Origin: Azophilus sp965220425
GTDB lineage: Bacteria; Pseudomonadota; Gammaproteobacteria; Pseudomonadales; Azotimanducaceae
DNA length: 64,000 nt
NCBI GenBank assembly: GCA_965220425.1
Contig: OZ244830.1
Coordinates: 2,046,001-2,110,000 of the forward strand
Direction: 5' to 3'
Below the pieces are notes generated by a model. The model made no database searches and had not been told where the DNA came from. It saw nothing but the letters and a program-made list of their open reading frames with translations. This document shows positions 17,362-25,362 of this stretch, piece after piece (position 1 is the stretch's first letter; each line of letters opens with the position of its first letter). The translations under genes were made by a program, and so were the position numbers.

Positions 17362-18636
17362 TTAGAAGCCGCTTGAAGCGCCCGGCTGGCTGGCGCAGGA
17401 CGGCCTGACCAGTTCGGTGCTATCGCATCCCGATAGCACCTTTTCCAGCGCAGAGGCTTCCTCCCGGTCGACCGTCATGCCGTACTTGTGCTTGACCTCC
17501 ACGACACGCAGGGCGAACCAGCATCGGTTCATTTCCGGAAGCCAGTCGAACGCATCCAGATTGCTTTTTGCGCTGTTGACCTCGCCCGAGGCCAGGGTGA
17601 GATTGAGCAGATCGCCAGCGAAGGTCCGCTTGGTCTCGATGTCCTCCGTGCACATGCCGCTGTAGTGCGCCTCGTTGATCGCGACCATGTGTTCGATAGT
17701 CGTATCGCGGTCTGATTCGTAGCACCGTCCCGTATAGGGGCCGAAAATCCCGCCGAGTTCCTCGATGATGTCGTCTTCCTTGCTGCGATAGCGGCTGCCG
17801 TACTCGTCCCTGTCGTAGCGATTGCCGGGACAGCGAGACTCCGGTTCAACCCTCAACCCGCGCCATACGAGCGCCGGTGTGGCCGATAGATTGGAGAGAT
17901 GCCCGGTCGGGCTCTCGAGAAGACTCGCGACAATCACGGGGGCGCTTGCCGTGAGGATCAACTGCCATTTGCCCTTTCCGTCGCCCAACGCGCCCTCGAT
18001 CTCGGCGCCCGACGGCCACTCTGCCGGAACACCCGACTCCAAATCCTGTGCCGTTGCGGTCAGCGCGAAGCCACCCGGCAAGGAGATCGAGACCTCAGAG
18101 GTGGCGTTGTCGTCGTCGACGCCTTCGATGTCAACAGTTACGGACTGGTCATTGGGGTTGACGAGACGGAGTTGACTGACCTGGTTCCGGTTGCTCCCCG
18201 GGTTGAACACGGGGACGCGATGCCGGTTGCCGATTCCCGGCACGGACTCGTACATCGACGTCAGGAACCCGTCGTCCGTGCGCATGTAGGCGATGGCCTC
18301 GATGTTTAGCTCACTGGAAACATCCAGCCACCAGTTGCCCTGGCCGGACCCGACGCCTTCGGAAAGGCCCTTGCCGGTGTTGCCCACCTCCAGGTCTTGC
18401 GAGTTGAAGTGGACGGTCCTGTTGGCGCCGATCGACAGCGTGACCGGGCCAACCGTCGCCCCGGAGTCGTCCGTCGCGCGGATGGTCACCTCCCCGCCAG
18501 TGTTTGAATGGTTGATGACGCGCACGAAGCCCTGGCCGGACGGGTGGGTTTGCGACGGGAACAACGGGATCGTGGCGGCGTGTGCGACCACTGCGAACAG
18601 GCTGACGATGCCTGCGAGGGTGAGTTTTGTTGTCAT
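17362..18636 (-). CDS. Secreted module protein with C-terminal HNH (DUF1524-like) domain
   Basis: I start at the ATG at 18636, which gives a clean signal peptide (MTTKLTLAGIVSLFAVVAHAA); the open frame extends to 18747. One copy of the shared 230-residue module follows. The C-terminal 150 residues contain TTIEHMVAINEAH, then DLLNLTLASGEVNSAKSNLD, then WLPEMNRCW and VKHKYGMTVDREE. This is the pattern of secreted HNH nucleases of the DUF1524/GmrSD C-terminal type, with EH as the catalytic pair. It is probably an exported nuclease carried on the same surface module as the subtilase and the cadherin protein. Confidence 0.75.
   Translation of the reverse strand: MTTKLTLAGIVSLFAVVAHAATIPLFPSQTHPSGQGFVRVINHSNTGGEVTIRATDDSGATVGPVTLSIGANRTVHFNSQDLEVGNTGKGLSEGVGSGQGNWWLDVSSELNIEAIAYMRTDDGFLTSMYESVPGIGNRHRVPVFNPGSNRNQVSQLRLVNPNDQSVTVDIEGVDDDNATSEVSISLPGGFALTATAQDLESGVPAEWPSGAEIEGALGDGKGKWQLILTASAPVIVASLLESPTGHLSNLSATPALVWRGLRVEPESRCPGNRYDRDEYGSRYRSKEDDIIEELGGIFGPYTGRCYESDRDTTIEHMVAINEAHYSGMCTEDIETKRTFAGDLLNLTLASGEVNSAKSNLDAFDWLPEMNRCWFALRVVEVKHKYGMTVDREEASALEKVLSGCDSTELVRPSCASQPGASSGF
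17872..18577 (-). repeat. C-terminal module copy 5
   Basis: This is the fifth copy of the shared module, here at the N-terminus of a mature secreted protein and not at the C-terminus. It keeps FNSQDLEVGNTGKGL, DGFLTSMYE, VFNPGSNRNQVSQLRLVN and SPTGHLSNLS. Confidence 0.85.
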
Positions 18637-18758
18637 GGAGCCTGATCGAGTGCCGTGTAGAGAGAATCGCGCACTTTGCCCCAGCGTGGAAGGGTTGGCC
18701 AGGTCCAAAGCGCGACTCGCCATGCGCTTTAACTGGCGCCGTGGCATGTATGCCTATA

Positions 18759-19824
18759 AGGGATATCCGATTAGCTCCACCACCCACTATATGTTGTGTT
18801 GCCGCTGGCGTGCGATTTGGGCGTAAGTGACCGGCTCGGCAAGCATTGCCTGCTCAAGCATTCGGTAGAACAGCAAACCGCGAGAGCGAGACGTTCTGCG
18901 GTTGAAGCGAAAGGTGAATTCGTCGAGATAGTAATCGAGCTGCTTGGGTTGCACCGCGCCCTGGTGGGTGCCGAGGAGCCAGCGCTTGAGTAACGCAACA
19001 ACCCGATGCACGCCAGGCATGGTTACGTGGGCCGGATCCTCGGCGCCGAGCATGACCTCCCTCTCTCGTTGATAGCCGTGTTGTTCCAGGTTGCGGTACG
19101 CCTCGGAACCGTCAGTACGCACCACTGAACCGGGTTCCACGGCATCGAGCACGAACGGCAGTACGGACTTCTCGGACTTGTCCAGAACACGCTGTAATCG
19201 GATACGGCCAAAGCCCTTTGACTCCTTGATTTCGACGGCGACCATGACAATCGAGCGTTGCGCCTTGCGTTTGGCCATCAGCATTTGTTTTTTCTTGGTA
19301 TCCCGAATGTTTTTCGGTGGCGAGCGACCAACGATGGACTCATCGACTTCAACCAGGCCATGGAGGCGCTCACGACCGGGGCGAATCATCGCGCGTCGCA
19401 GCCGATGCAACATGGCCCAGGCGGTCTGGTAGCTGCCCAGGCCCAGCACCCGCTGCAGGCCGAGTGCGCTCACACCTTGTTTCTGGTTGACGACGTACCA
19501 CACCGCCGCCAGCCAGCTTCGCAGCGGCGTACGCGTTTTCTCGAAGATCGTGCCCGCGGTTACCGTGCTTTGGTGCCGACAGTGTCGGCAGATCCAACGC
19601 CCGCGGCTCCCCTGAAACGCAGCGCCGGCTTCTCCGCAACCGGGACAGTCGAAGCCCTGCTTCCAACGAATGCCCTCCAGATAACGTCGGCAAGCATCGT
19701 CGTCAGGAAACCAATCGAGAAATTGATCCCAGGTCCGTGGATAATCACGGCCTGCAACGGGCATCTTGATCGTATCCGGCACCACTACATCTTGTAGGAT
19801 GTGGAGCTAAATGGATACCCCTTA
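18759..19824 (-). mobile_element. IS1595-family insertion sequence
   Basis: The ends carry inverted repeats that match over about 22 bp with three mismatches (TAAGGG.TATCC and TTAGCTCCAC are shared). An 8-bp direct repeat, TGCCTATA, flanks the element at 18751-18758 and 19825-19832, the usual IS1595 target duplication length. The exact edge is ambiguous by about 2 bp. It is inserted in the fourth codon of a small plus-strand gene. Confidence 0.85.
18787..19785 (-). CDS. IS1595-family transposase
   Basis: This 332-aa protein has an N-terminal zinc ribbon (CPGCG, then CRHCRHQ with TVTAGTIFEKTRTPL) and a catalytic domain with VEVDESIVG (first Asp), a VVRTDGSEAY segment (second Asp) and a C-terminal FRFNRR motif typical of ISXO2-like (IS1595) DDE transposases. 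Its length matches the family and no frameshift is seen, so it may be active. Confidence 0.9.
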   Translation of the reverse strand: MVPDTIKMPVAGRDYPRTWDQFLDWFPDDDACRRYLEGIRWKQGFDCPGCGEAGAAFQGSRGRWICRHCRHQSTVTAGTIFEKTRTPLRSWLAAVWYVVNQKQGVSALGLQRVLGLGSYQTAWAMLHRLRRAMIRPGRERLHGLVEVDESIVGRSPPKNIRDTKKKQMLMAKRKAQRSIVMVAVEIKESKGFGRIRLQRVLDKSEKSVLPFVLDAVEPGSVVRTDGSEAYRNLEQHGYQREREVMLGAEDPAHVTMPGVHRVVALLKRWLLGTHQGAVQPKQLDYYLDEFTFRFNRRTSRSRGLLFYRMLEQAMLAEPVTYAQIARQRQHNI

Positions 19825-20200
19825 TGCCTATACAGTACCCGTCATGGTCGACCTGGTGCTCAACCGCCGCCTCAACATGCGCAATATCCTGCTCGCCCAG
19901 GGGACCCGTGGCGAGCATGTCGGCTATCTCCTTCCCAACGACGGCCGCCGATTCGTCCCGTGGCTCGGTTTCATCGAGCGCGCCAAAGCGCGTGCAATGA
20001 AGGCGGCGCGCCCGGTCCGCCTAGTTGACATCACCCGAGTCGGGACGGCAAACGGCCATGCCCCGGAGTGGCAAGACCTGTCAGACGATTCCTACGTGCA
20101 TGGGTGCCTCACGGAATGGGGCGCCTACGCGGTCTACGAGGCGAACGTGTGTCTGGTTGGGGTCAGGGGTGATGCGCCGGAAGCGGGACTCAATGGCTAG
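19811..20200 (+). CDS. Hypothetical protein, 5' end rebuilt by IS1595
   Basis: This 129-aa protein is not recognised. Before insertion the gene probably began at the ATG at 18746 (M-Y-A-Y-T-V-P-V), as shown by joining the two target-site copies. The right end of the IS1595 element now supplies an in-frame ATG at 19811, so the protein starts MDTPYAYTVPV and the rest is intact. Composition is normal for the window. It may belong with the phage-like small genes that follow. Confidence 0.55.
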   Translation: MDTPYAYTVPVMVDLVLNRRLNMRNILLAQGTRGEHVGYLLPNDGRRFVPWLGFIERAKARAMKAARPVRLVDITRVGTANGHAPEWQDLSDDSYVHGCLTEWGAYAVYEANVCLVGVRGDAPEAGLNG

Positions 20201-20365
20201 GCGGAGGACTGTGTGCGCGTGGATATCTGCTGCAGCCCGAGTTGGCTGGAAGACACTTCACCACGAAAACGGCCAGCAAGCGTCTTCAATGCGCTAACAG
20301 CCGACCCCCTGATGACGGGCTTGCCGCAACCGAATGCACCAGGGAAACTTCGCCAACCCCAAATG

Positions 20366-20716
20366 TTACGGCCTCGGTAGTCGGACCCCCGTGATTTCCT
20401 CGACAGCCCGCTTGAACAGCCACATGCCCTCCACACCCCGCACGCGCCAATAGTAGCGCCGCTCATTTTGGCTAATCCTCTCGAAACCGAAGTGCTCAAG
20501 GATCACGCGATAGCTGGGATGCAGGGCCACAGTGCGCTCATTTTCCAGCACGTACCAATGGGGACCGTTATGGTCATCGACCCACCCCCCGATCTGGGCG
20601 CCCTTGAACAGAAGCTGGACGCGCCCCGAGGGAAGTTCTTTCCGTTTGTAACGTCCTTCTCCGGTGAGATTCGAGAACAGGTGAATCACAGCTTTCGGTT
20701 GGTCATTCAATTGCAT
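20366..20716 (-). CDS. Hypothetical protein, 116 aa
   Basis: I start at the ATG at 20716 (MQLNDQPKAVIHLFSNLTGEG), which has an AGAGGGA ribosome binding site upstream. The protein is rich in aromatic and basic residues (HWYVLENERTVALHPSYRVILEHFGFERI) and has no membrane segment. I do not recognise the family. Confidence 0.5.
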   Translation of the reverse strand: MQLNDQPKAVIHLFSNLTGEGRYKRKELPSGRVQLLFKGAQIGGWVDDHNGPHWYVLENERTVALHPSYRVILEHFGFERISQNERRYYWRVRGVEGMWLFKRAVEEITGVRLPRP

Positions 20717-21049
20717 GGTAGCGGGGTATCCCTCTTGTAATCGGCATGTGGAATATAGCGATGCGTGCGGGCGAACTGCTGCTTCGAGGATCGGATAGAG
20801 CGGCCATCGCGAAGGTGACATCGACTGGTCGAACGCCGGATGAGGCTTCAGAGGCATTAGAACCACTCTTGACTACGACGACCCCTTCGGCCTGCTCGAT
20901 CTCGCCTAGAGATTTGAGCGTCACCAGGTCCGGTGCTACCTTGACCGAGGGTCGTCCGATGATCCTGGCCACAGGGATTGCCCCTCTAGGTTCCCTTTGC
21001 GGTTGTTGGGTCGTCGGCGACCCACCCTGACGACAAGGAGCGCGTTTCG
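20717..21049. other. Intergenic region with a hairpin
   Basis: No convincing gene is seen. A perfect 6-bp stem with a 4-base loop (GGGTCG-TCGG-CGACCC, 21008-21023) lies 12 bases before an AAGGAG ribosome binding site for the gene at 21050. It lacks a T run, so it may be a translational control hairpin and not a terminator. A minus-strand frame (20703-20972) is open but unsupported. Confidence 0.35.
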
Positions 21050-21301
21050 ATGGAACTGACAGAAGCCCAGAGAGCGGAATTGAACCCAGTATTGGTCACA
21101 ATATCGGACGCCTTGAATGCCCAGTGCGACGGCGACATGGACACCTACTTCGAACTGCTGAAGAAGGTGCCGGTCCCGGCGCACACCCTGATGCCTTTCA
21201 AGAGGTGTGGCCACGCCGATTTCATCCGCAGGTACGAGTTGGACACTTCGCTCGCTGATGCCGAGTACGGTCCAGGCTGGCTCGACCGCGAGGATGAGTG
21301 A
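21050..21301 (+). CDS. Small phage-like hypothetical protein, 83 aa
   Basis: This protein has a good AAGGAG ribosome binding site. Its second half (MPFKRCGHADFIRRYELDTS, then ADAEYGPGWLD) is related to the C-terminal half of the 82-aa protein at 28382-28630 (AVLGPDWLD). Function is unknown. Its stop overlaps the GTG start of the next gene. Confidence 0.6.
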   Translation: MELTEAQRAELNPVLVTISDALNAQCDGDMDTYFELLKKVPVPAHTLMPFKRCGHADFIRRYELDTSLADAEYGPGWLDREDE

Positions 21302-21588
21302 GCGAGCACACACCCAAAACGCCAAACGGGAACGTTTCAGAACGCGACCGCGAGATCATGCGCAAGCAGGGTCGCGCCCAGGCGGAGGCCAATCGTGGCA
21401 TGAGGCCGCCCGGCACCCTCAAGGCCGCATTGGAGGCAATGCACCAGATCGCGAAGCTGCACGGCATAGACCCCCGTGATTACATCGACGAGTGGTCGGA
21501 TCGCGAGTCGCACATGGCCTACTTAGACGCCGTCCACAAAAAGATGGCGCGCGACCGCGAAAACGAGGACCGCGGCGACGATGCCTGA
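21298..21588 (+). CDS. Hypothetical protein, 96 aa
   Basis: The GTG start at 21298 overlaps the previous stop (GTGA), indicating translational coupling. The protein is highly charged and helical (REIMRKQGRAQAEANRGM, then HMAYLDAVHKKMARDRENED). No family is recognised. Confidence 0.55.
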   Translation: MSEHTPKTPNGNVSERDREIMRKQGRAQAEANRGMRPPGTLKAALEAMHQIAKLHGIDPRDYIDEWSDRESHMAYLDAVHKKMARDRENEDRGDDA

Positions 21589-21599
21589 GTGACCACCGC

Positions 21600-21977
21600 T
21601 TAGTCCGACTTTTTGTCGCCGACAACCGGAGCCCAATCCTCCGAGTAGCGGCCTGTCAACTTGAGGTAGTCGATATAGACTTCGATGTCCTTGACTTGTT
21701 CGTCCGTCAGAAGCCTCGGAGGTGGCTCAGAGGGCTCCTGACACACATACGGATATTCCGTGCGCCCCACCAGGAAGTCGATGCTCACACCCAATCCCTC
21801 TGCGAGCCGAATCAGCGTATCGAAATTGGGTTTACGTCTGTTGCGCTCGAAATGCGAGATCGACGTGGTGGGCACCCGCGCAATCTCGGCCAAAGCCGCC
21901 TGATCGAGTTCGCGGCGCCGTCGGATTTGCCGCAGTCGAGCGCCGAACTCGACCGTATCCTCATCGTGTTTTGACAT
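21600..21977 (-). CDS. XRE-family HTH regulator
   Basis: This 125-aa protein has a Cro/CI-type helix-turn-helix at residues 10-67: GARLRQIRRRRELDQAALAEI, then PTTSISHFERNRRKPNFDTLIRLAEGL. The C-terminal part (LTDEQVKDIEVYIDYLKL) probably dimerises. It is divergent from the ClpP-ATPase gene and near 10-bp direct repeats in the shared intergenic region, so it is the likely repressor of that operon (inference). Confidence 0.85.
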   Translation of the reverse strand: MSKHDEDTVEFGARLRQIRRRRELDQAALAEIARVPTTSISHFERNRRKPNFDTLIRLAEGLGVSIDFLVGRTEYPYVCQEPSEPPPRLLTDEQVKDIEVYIDYLKLTGRYSEDWAPVVGDKKSD

Positions 21978-22007
21978 GTCGATCTAGACTATAAAAATCA
22001 TTTTTTA

Positions 22008-22044
22008 TTGACTTAGTGCTTTTAAATGAATATTCTTTTAAATG
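22008..22044 (+). promoter_or_regulatory. Promoter with overlapping 10-bp direct repeats
   Basis: TTGACT (22008-22013) and TATTCT (22031-22036) are separated by 17 bases, a sigma70-like promoter facing the ClpP-ATPase gene. CTTTTAAATG occurs at 22019-22028 and 22035-22044, in the spacer and at the -10, a position suited for a repressor operator. The region is strongly AT-rich in a GC-rich window. The 5' leader would be about 300 bases. Confidence 0.6.
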
Positions 22045-22345
22045 CTAGTTTATCAGTTTTAACGCGCCATGTGCGCCAAACGCACTTGGCCGTGACGGCC
22101 ATCGCGAATTGCTGACATCACGCGAATGCGTGAAGAACCCGCGTAGTCGTTGTCAATCGGCGCGCAGATTGACAACGGCGGCCGCGAGTCAGTCGCAGAC
22201 GCCTCGATTGGTACGGGAAGGTGCCCTACGAAAATCCACGCCCATTCCGGCGCATTGCTGCGCCGCCGATGCGGGCTGCGCCGAGCCCACCCGCCCCTGT
22301 TGCCGGCCCAAGCCGCCGTCGCTTCGCCCAATGAGAAAGGGAACC

Positions 22346-25264
22346 ATGATTAAGTACCTCAAAGACCGGGCGGTCGTGCGCCTCACCGGCCCCATCACTC
22401 CGGAGTCCGTAACGGATTTGATCGATGTCATGGAGCACGCCCGGGAAGACTGCTTCTATGAGCGCATCGAAATCGCGATCTCTTCGAGAGGCGGTGAGAT
22501 CGCCGCCTACGAAAGCCTCCTCGCCTGTATCGACACTCTGCGCGAGGACGGTATCCGCATCGACACCTCGGTGTCGGGCGTTGTGGGCAGTACCGCTGCG
22601 TTCCTGCTGTCGATGGGCGACGATCGCCGGGCCTCTCCCGAGTGCCGGCTCCGGTATCACCTGTGCCAGGTCGAGGGTGAGGGAACGCTGACGGCGGCCG
22701 ATGCCGGCAGCACGGCGGCGGCGTTGGCCAATCTGGACGAGCGCCTCATCGCGCGGCTCGCCGAACGGGGCGTCGAGGCAGCCAAGGACCCGAGGAAAGG
22801 ACGAGCCAAGGTGGACGCCTTCGAGCCGGGCGACTGGGCCACCGTGGCGCTTTTGCTCGCCACTCGGTCCGAGACCCCCGGATCAACGGAAAAAGCGGAA
22901 CTGCTCGACTGCCTCCGCAAGCATCTCGACCGTGCCTGTGCCGATGCAGACTCGCTTGCGGCGACGTACCGGACGCTCTTCGCGATGGACCGGTGTATCT
23001 CCCCGGCCCTCGCGGTCGAACTGTTCCTCATCGACGGCATCGGCCAGCCGTGCGAATCCAGACGTCGTTCTCGCAGGGATTCGATCGCCGTACCGGAGTG
23101 GAAAGCCCTGTGGCCCGGGGGACGGGTTGATTCGCAGTATTTGCGCCGGCACACGCTCATACTCGGCGAGACGGGGTCCGGTAAGACCGCATCGGGGGTC
23201 ATGCCGCTGGTCAACGGCGTGCTCTCGCCGCAGAGCGGGCTGGGCTGCGCACTCATCATCGACCCCAAGCGCGAACTGCTGCCGGCGATCCGCGAGCGCG
23301 CCGACGATGTGCGCATGATCGAGCCCGGCGGACCGGGACGCCCGGGAGCAGTCCTGAACCTGACCGCCGGGGCGAGCCCGAGCCTCGACGAAGATCTCGA
23401 ATCCGGCCGCTTTCAGGAGGCCGCAAGGCGCATCCTCGTCCGCTCGGCAGACCTCGCGGCACGGACGCCGGTGGGCGTCTGGGCGGGGCTTTCCCGGGGC
23501 GACGAGCGCCATGCGTACTGGGATCACCAGGGCGGTGGCTTGGCGGCACTGGCCGTGTCCATCACGCTCATGGTATTCGCCAAACGCCGGGAGATTTTTG
23601 CGGGTGAGGATTCGCCGGTCTCGATCTTGACGGCACCGCAGTCCGTGCGGGTTGCCCTGGCCGAGTTTGGCGAAGCCGCGGGCATCCTGCCGTCGCGCGA
23701 TGAACTCGGCGTTGCGGTCGAGTCCGCGCTCGAAAAGGCCCAGGCCGAACAGGCCGAAAGGACGGAGAAACGTGCGGCGAGATTGCGAGAAGCGTACGAA
23801 CGAGCCCTCGTCGAGAGCACTGCCGCCATCCGGGAATCGTTGCGTGGTGATTTGGGCGCTTCGCTCGGCCACGATCTGGAAAACCTGATGGAGGGCTATC
23901 TCTCAGACGGCCGCGATCGGTTGCACGAGGAACTGGGCCACAGTCCCCGCACAGAGTCCGATGGGTCCGACCCGAAGCTCGACAGCGAAGCCTGGCTCAC
24001 GATCCTCGATGCCGTCAAGCGAAGGGACATCCACGCATGCGAGGGCGAGTTTCGTAAACGCTTGAGTGCCCTCGACCGGAACATCTCGCACGATCTGAGG
24101 CGCTTCACGGCCCGCGAAGCCGCCGCTCGCATCCTGCTCTGCGGGTTTGGTGCCCGTAGCGACTGCGAGGCCGGTCCGTCGCCGAACGTGATGGCACTCG
24201 CCCAGCGCATCCTCGACCTGTTCCTGACACCAGCATCGGGCGTGAACGAAGAGTCGGATTCGGGGAACGACGACCAAGTCTCCTTCGATGTCACCCGGCA
24301 GAAAAAACACGAGAAATTCAAACTCCGCGCCTCGCATCTGTTGCGAGCCCTCAAACCCCTGTTTGGGCCGGAAATCGAACCGGTCCGCCAAGAGGTCAAG
24401 CGCTGGGAGACGCTGGCCTGTTCCGAGGGGCTGAGCGAAGTCTCCACGCATTACGTGAGCATTTTGGCCGTCGCGCAGCAGGCGTTCGGGGATTTCGCGG
24501 CACCGGCGCCTGCCTGGACACTCTTTTTCGGGATCGAGCCCTACTGGAAACGCCTCGCCGGCGAACGCTCATCAAGAATCGTCGATTTCGCGGCAGCCGT
24601 GGATGCGGACGAGGGCCGTATCGTCTGGGTGATCCAACCCAAGCTCGGCGCCGAGCGCGAGACTATTGTCGCCAAAGCCATGAAAGCGGCTTTCTTCGAA
24701 TCGGTCATCGGTAACGAGGCCCGAGCGGCCGGAATCAAGAAGCCGTTGATAGTGTATGCGGCGGACGAGTTTCACCGGTTCGTTACCGCGGGCGACAGTC
24801 ACGGGGAACAGAGCTTCTTAGACACCTGCCGCTCCTTCAACGCCTCCTGCGCGCTGTCCTCGCAGTCCATCGCCAGCATCGAACACGCACTCGCCGGGAT
24901 GGGCGGCGATTACGTCCAGAACGAAGCAGCGGTATCGGTGATGCTCAACAACGTCGGCACCAAGCTGTTCTTTCGGACGACCGATGAGGGGACGATCGGC
25001 CGGATCCGAACGCTCTGCCCAACCCGGCCGGGACGGCCCGCCGTCGTCGACGTGCGCCCGCCCTCGACCCTGTCACCGGGCGAATGCTACGCGGCGCTCC
25101 CCGATGGGCGGTTCGAACGGCGGCAACTGGCGCCCTGCTATCCGGGGAAAGCCGGGGCGGATGCGGGGTCGGATCAAGAGGCGAGGCCGCCGAAGGGAGC
25201 CGGTGCGGTTCAGCGGGACACGGCGGATGTGATTCGGCTTTTCGAGCCGGGCGGAGAGGCATGA
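22346..25264 (+). CDS. ClpP-like serine protease fused to TraG/VirD4-like ATPase
   Basis: The 972-aa protein starts at the ATG at 22346, with a GAAAGGGA ribosome binding site; the frame is open from 22109, but the upstream part has no coding signal. Residues 1-235 match the ClpP fold: IAISSRGGEI, then Ser82 in GVVGSTAAFLLSMG, His105 in RLRYHL and Asp215 in AMDRCISPALAVELFLIDGI, which align with the ClpP Ser-His-Asp triad. Residues 268 onward form a type IV coupling-protein-like ATPase with Walker A LILGETGSGKTASG, ALIIDPKRELL, a large insertion, then YAADEFHRF (Walker B-like) and a SSQSIASIEHAL stretch typical of TraD/TraG. No N-terminal membrane helices are seen. It heads the array of small genes. 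The fusion is unusual; the role is unknown, possibly substrate processing coupled to translocation. Confidence 0.75.
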   Translation: MIKYLKDRAVVRLTGPITPESVTDLIDVMEHAREDCFYERIEIAISSRGGEIAAYESLLACIDTLREDGIRIDTSVSGVVGSTAAFLLSMGDDRRASPECRLRYHLCQVEGEGTLTAADAGSTAAALANLDERLIARLAERGVEAAKDPRKGRAKVDAFEPGDWATVALLLATRSETPGSTEKAELLDCLRKHLDRACADADSLAATYRTLFAMDRCISPALAVELFLIDGIGQPCESRRRSRRDSIAVPEWKALWPGGRVDSQYLRRHTLILGETGSGKTASGVMPLVNGVLSPQSGLGCALIIDPKRELLPAIRERADDVRMIEPGGPGRPGAVLNLTAGASPSLDEDLESGRFQEAARRILVRSADLAARTPVGVWAGLSRGDERHAYWDHQGGGLAALAVSITLMVFAKRREIFAGEDSPVSILTAPQSVRVALAEFGEAAGILPSRDELGVAVESALEKAQAEQAERTEKRAARLREAYERALVESTAAIRESLRGDLGASLGHDLENLMEGYLSDGRDRLHEELGHSPRTESDGSDPKLDSEAWLTILDAVKRRDIHACEGEFRKRLSALDRNISHDLRRFTAREAAARILLCGFGARSDCEAGPSPNVMALAQRILDLFLTPASGVNEESDSGNDDQVSFDVTRQKKHEKFKLRASHLLRALKPLFGPEIEPVRQEVKRWETLACSEGLSEVSTHYVSILAVAQQAFGDFAAPAPAWTLFFGIEPYWKRLAGERSSRIVDFAAAVDADEGRIVWVIQPKLGAERETIVAKAMKAAFFESVIGNEARAAGIKKPLIVYAADEFHRFVTAGDSHGEQSFLDTCRSFNASCALSSQSIASIEHALAGMGGDYVQNEAAVSVMLNNVGTKLFFRTTDEGTIGRIRTLCPTRPGRPAVVDVRPPSTLSPGECYAALPDGRFERRQLAPCYPGKAGADAGSDQEARPPKGAGAVQRDTADVIRLFEPGGEA

Positions 25265-25350
25265 GCATGGCCAACGGACTGACGAGGGCGACCGATTGCC
25301 GGGGGCCGGGCGAACGGGTCCTGCGGTTCGGTTTGGGTAGAGATTGGTAG
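25261..25350 (+). CDS. Micro-ORF, 29 aa
   Basis: It starts with an ATGA overlap on the previous stop and encodes MSMANGLTRATDCRGPGERV and nine more residues. Nothing is recognised. It may simply couple translation into the array. Confidence 0.3.
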   Translation: MSMANGLTRATDCRGPGERVLRFGLGRDW

Positions 25351-25362
25351 CAAGCGCAAGCC

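Noticed and set aside
22109..22345. N-terminal extension of the ClpP-ATPase
   Set aside because: No ribosome binding site and Arg/Pro/Ala-rich composition; the ATG at 22346 has a good site and begins the conserved fold.
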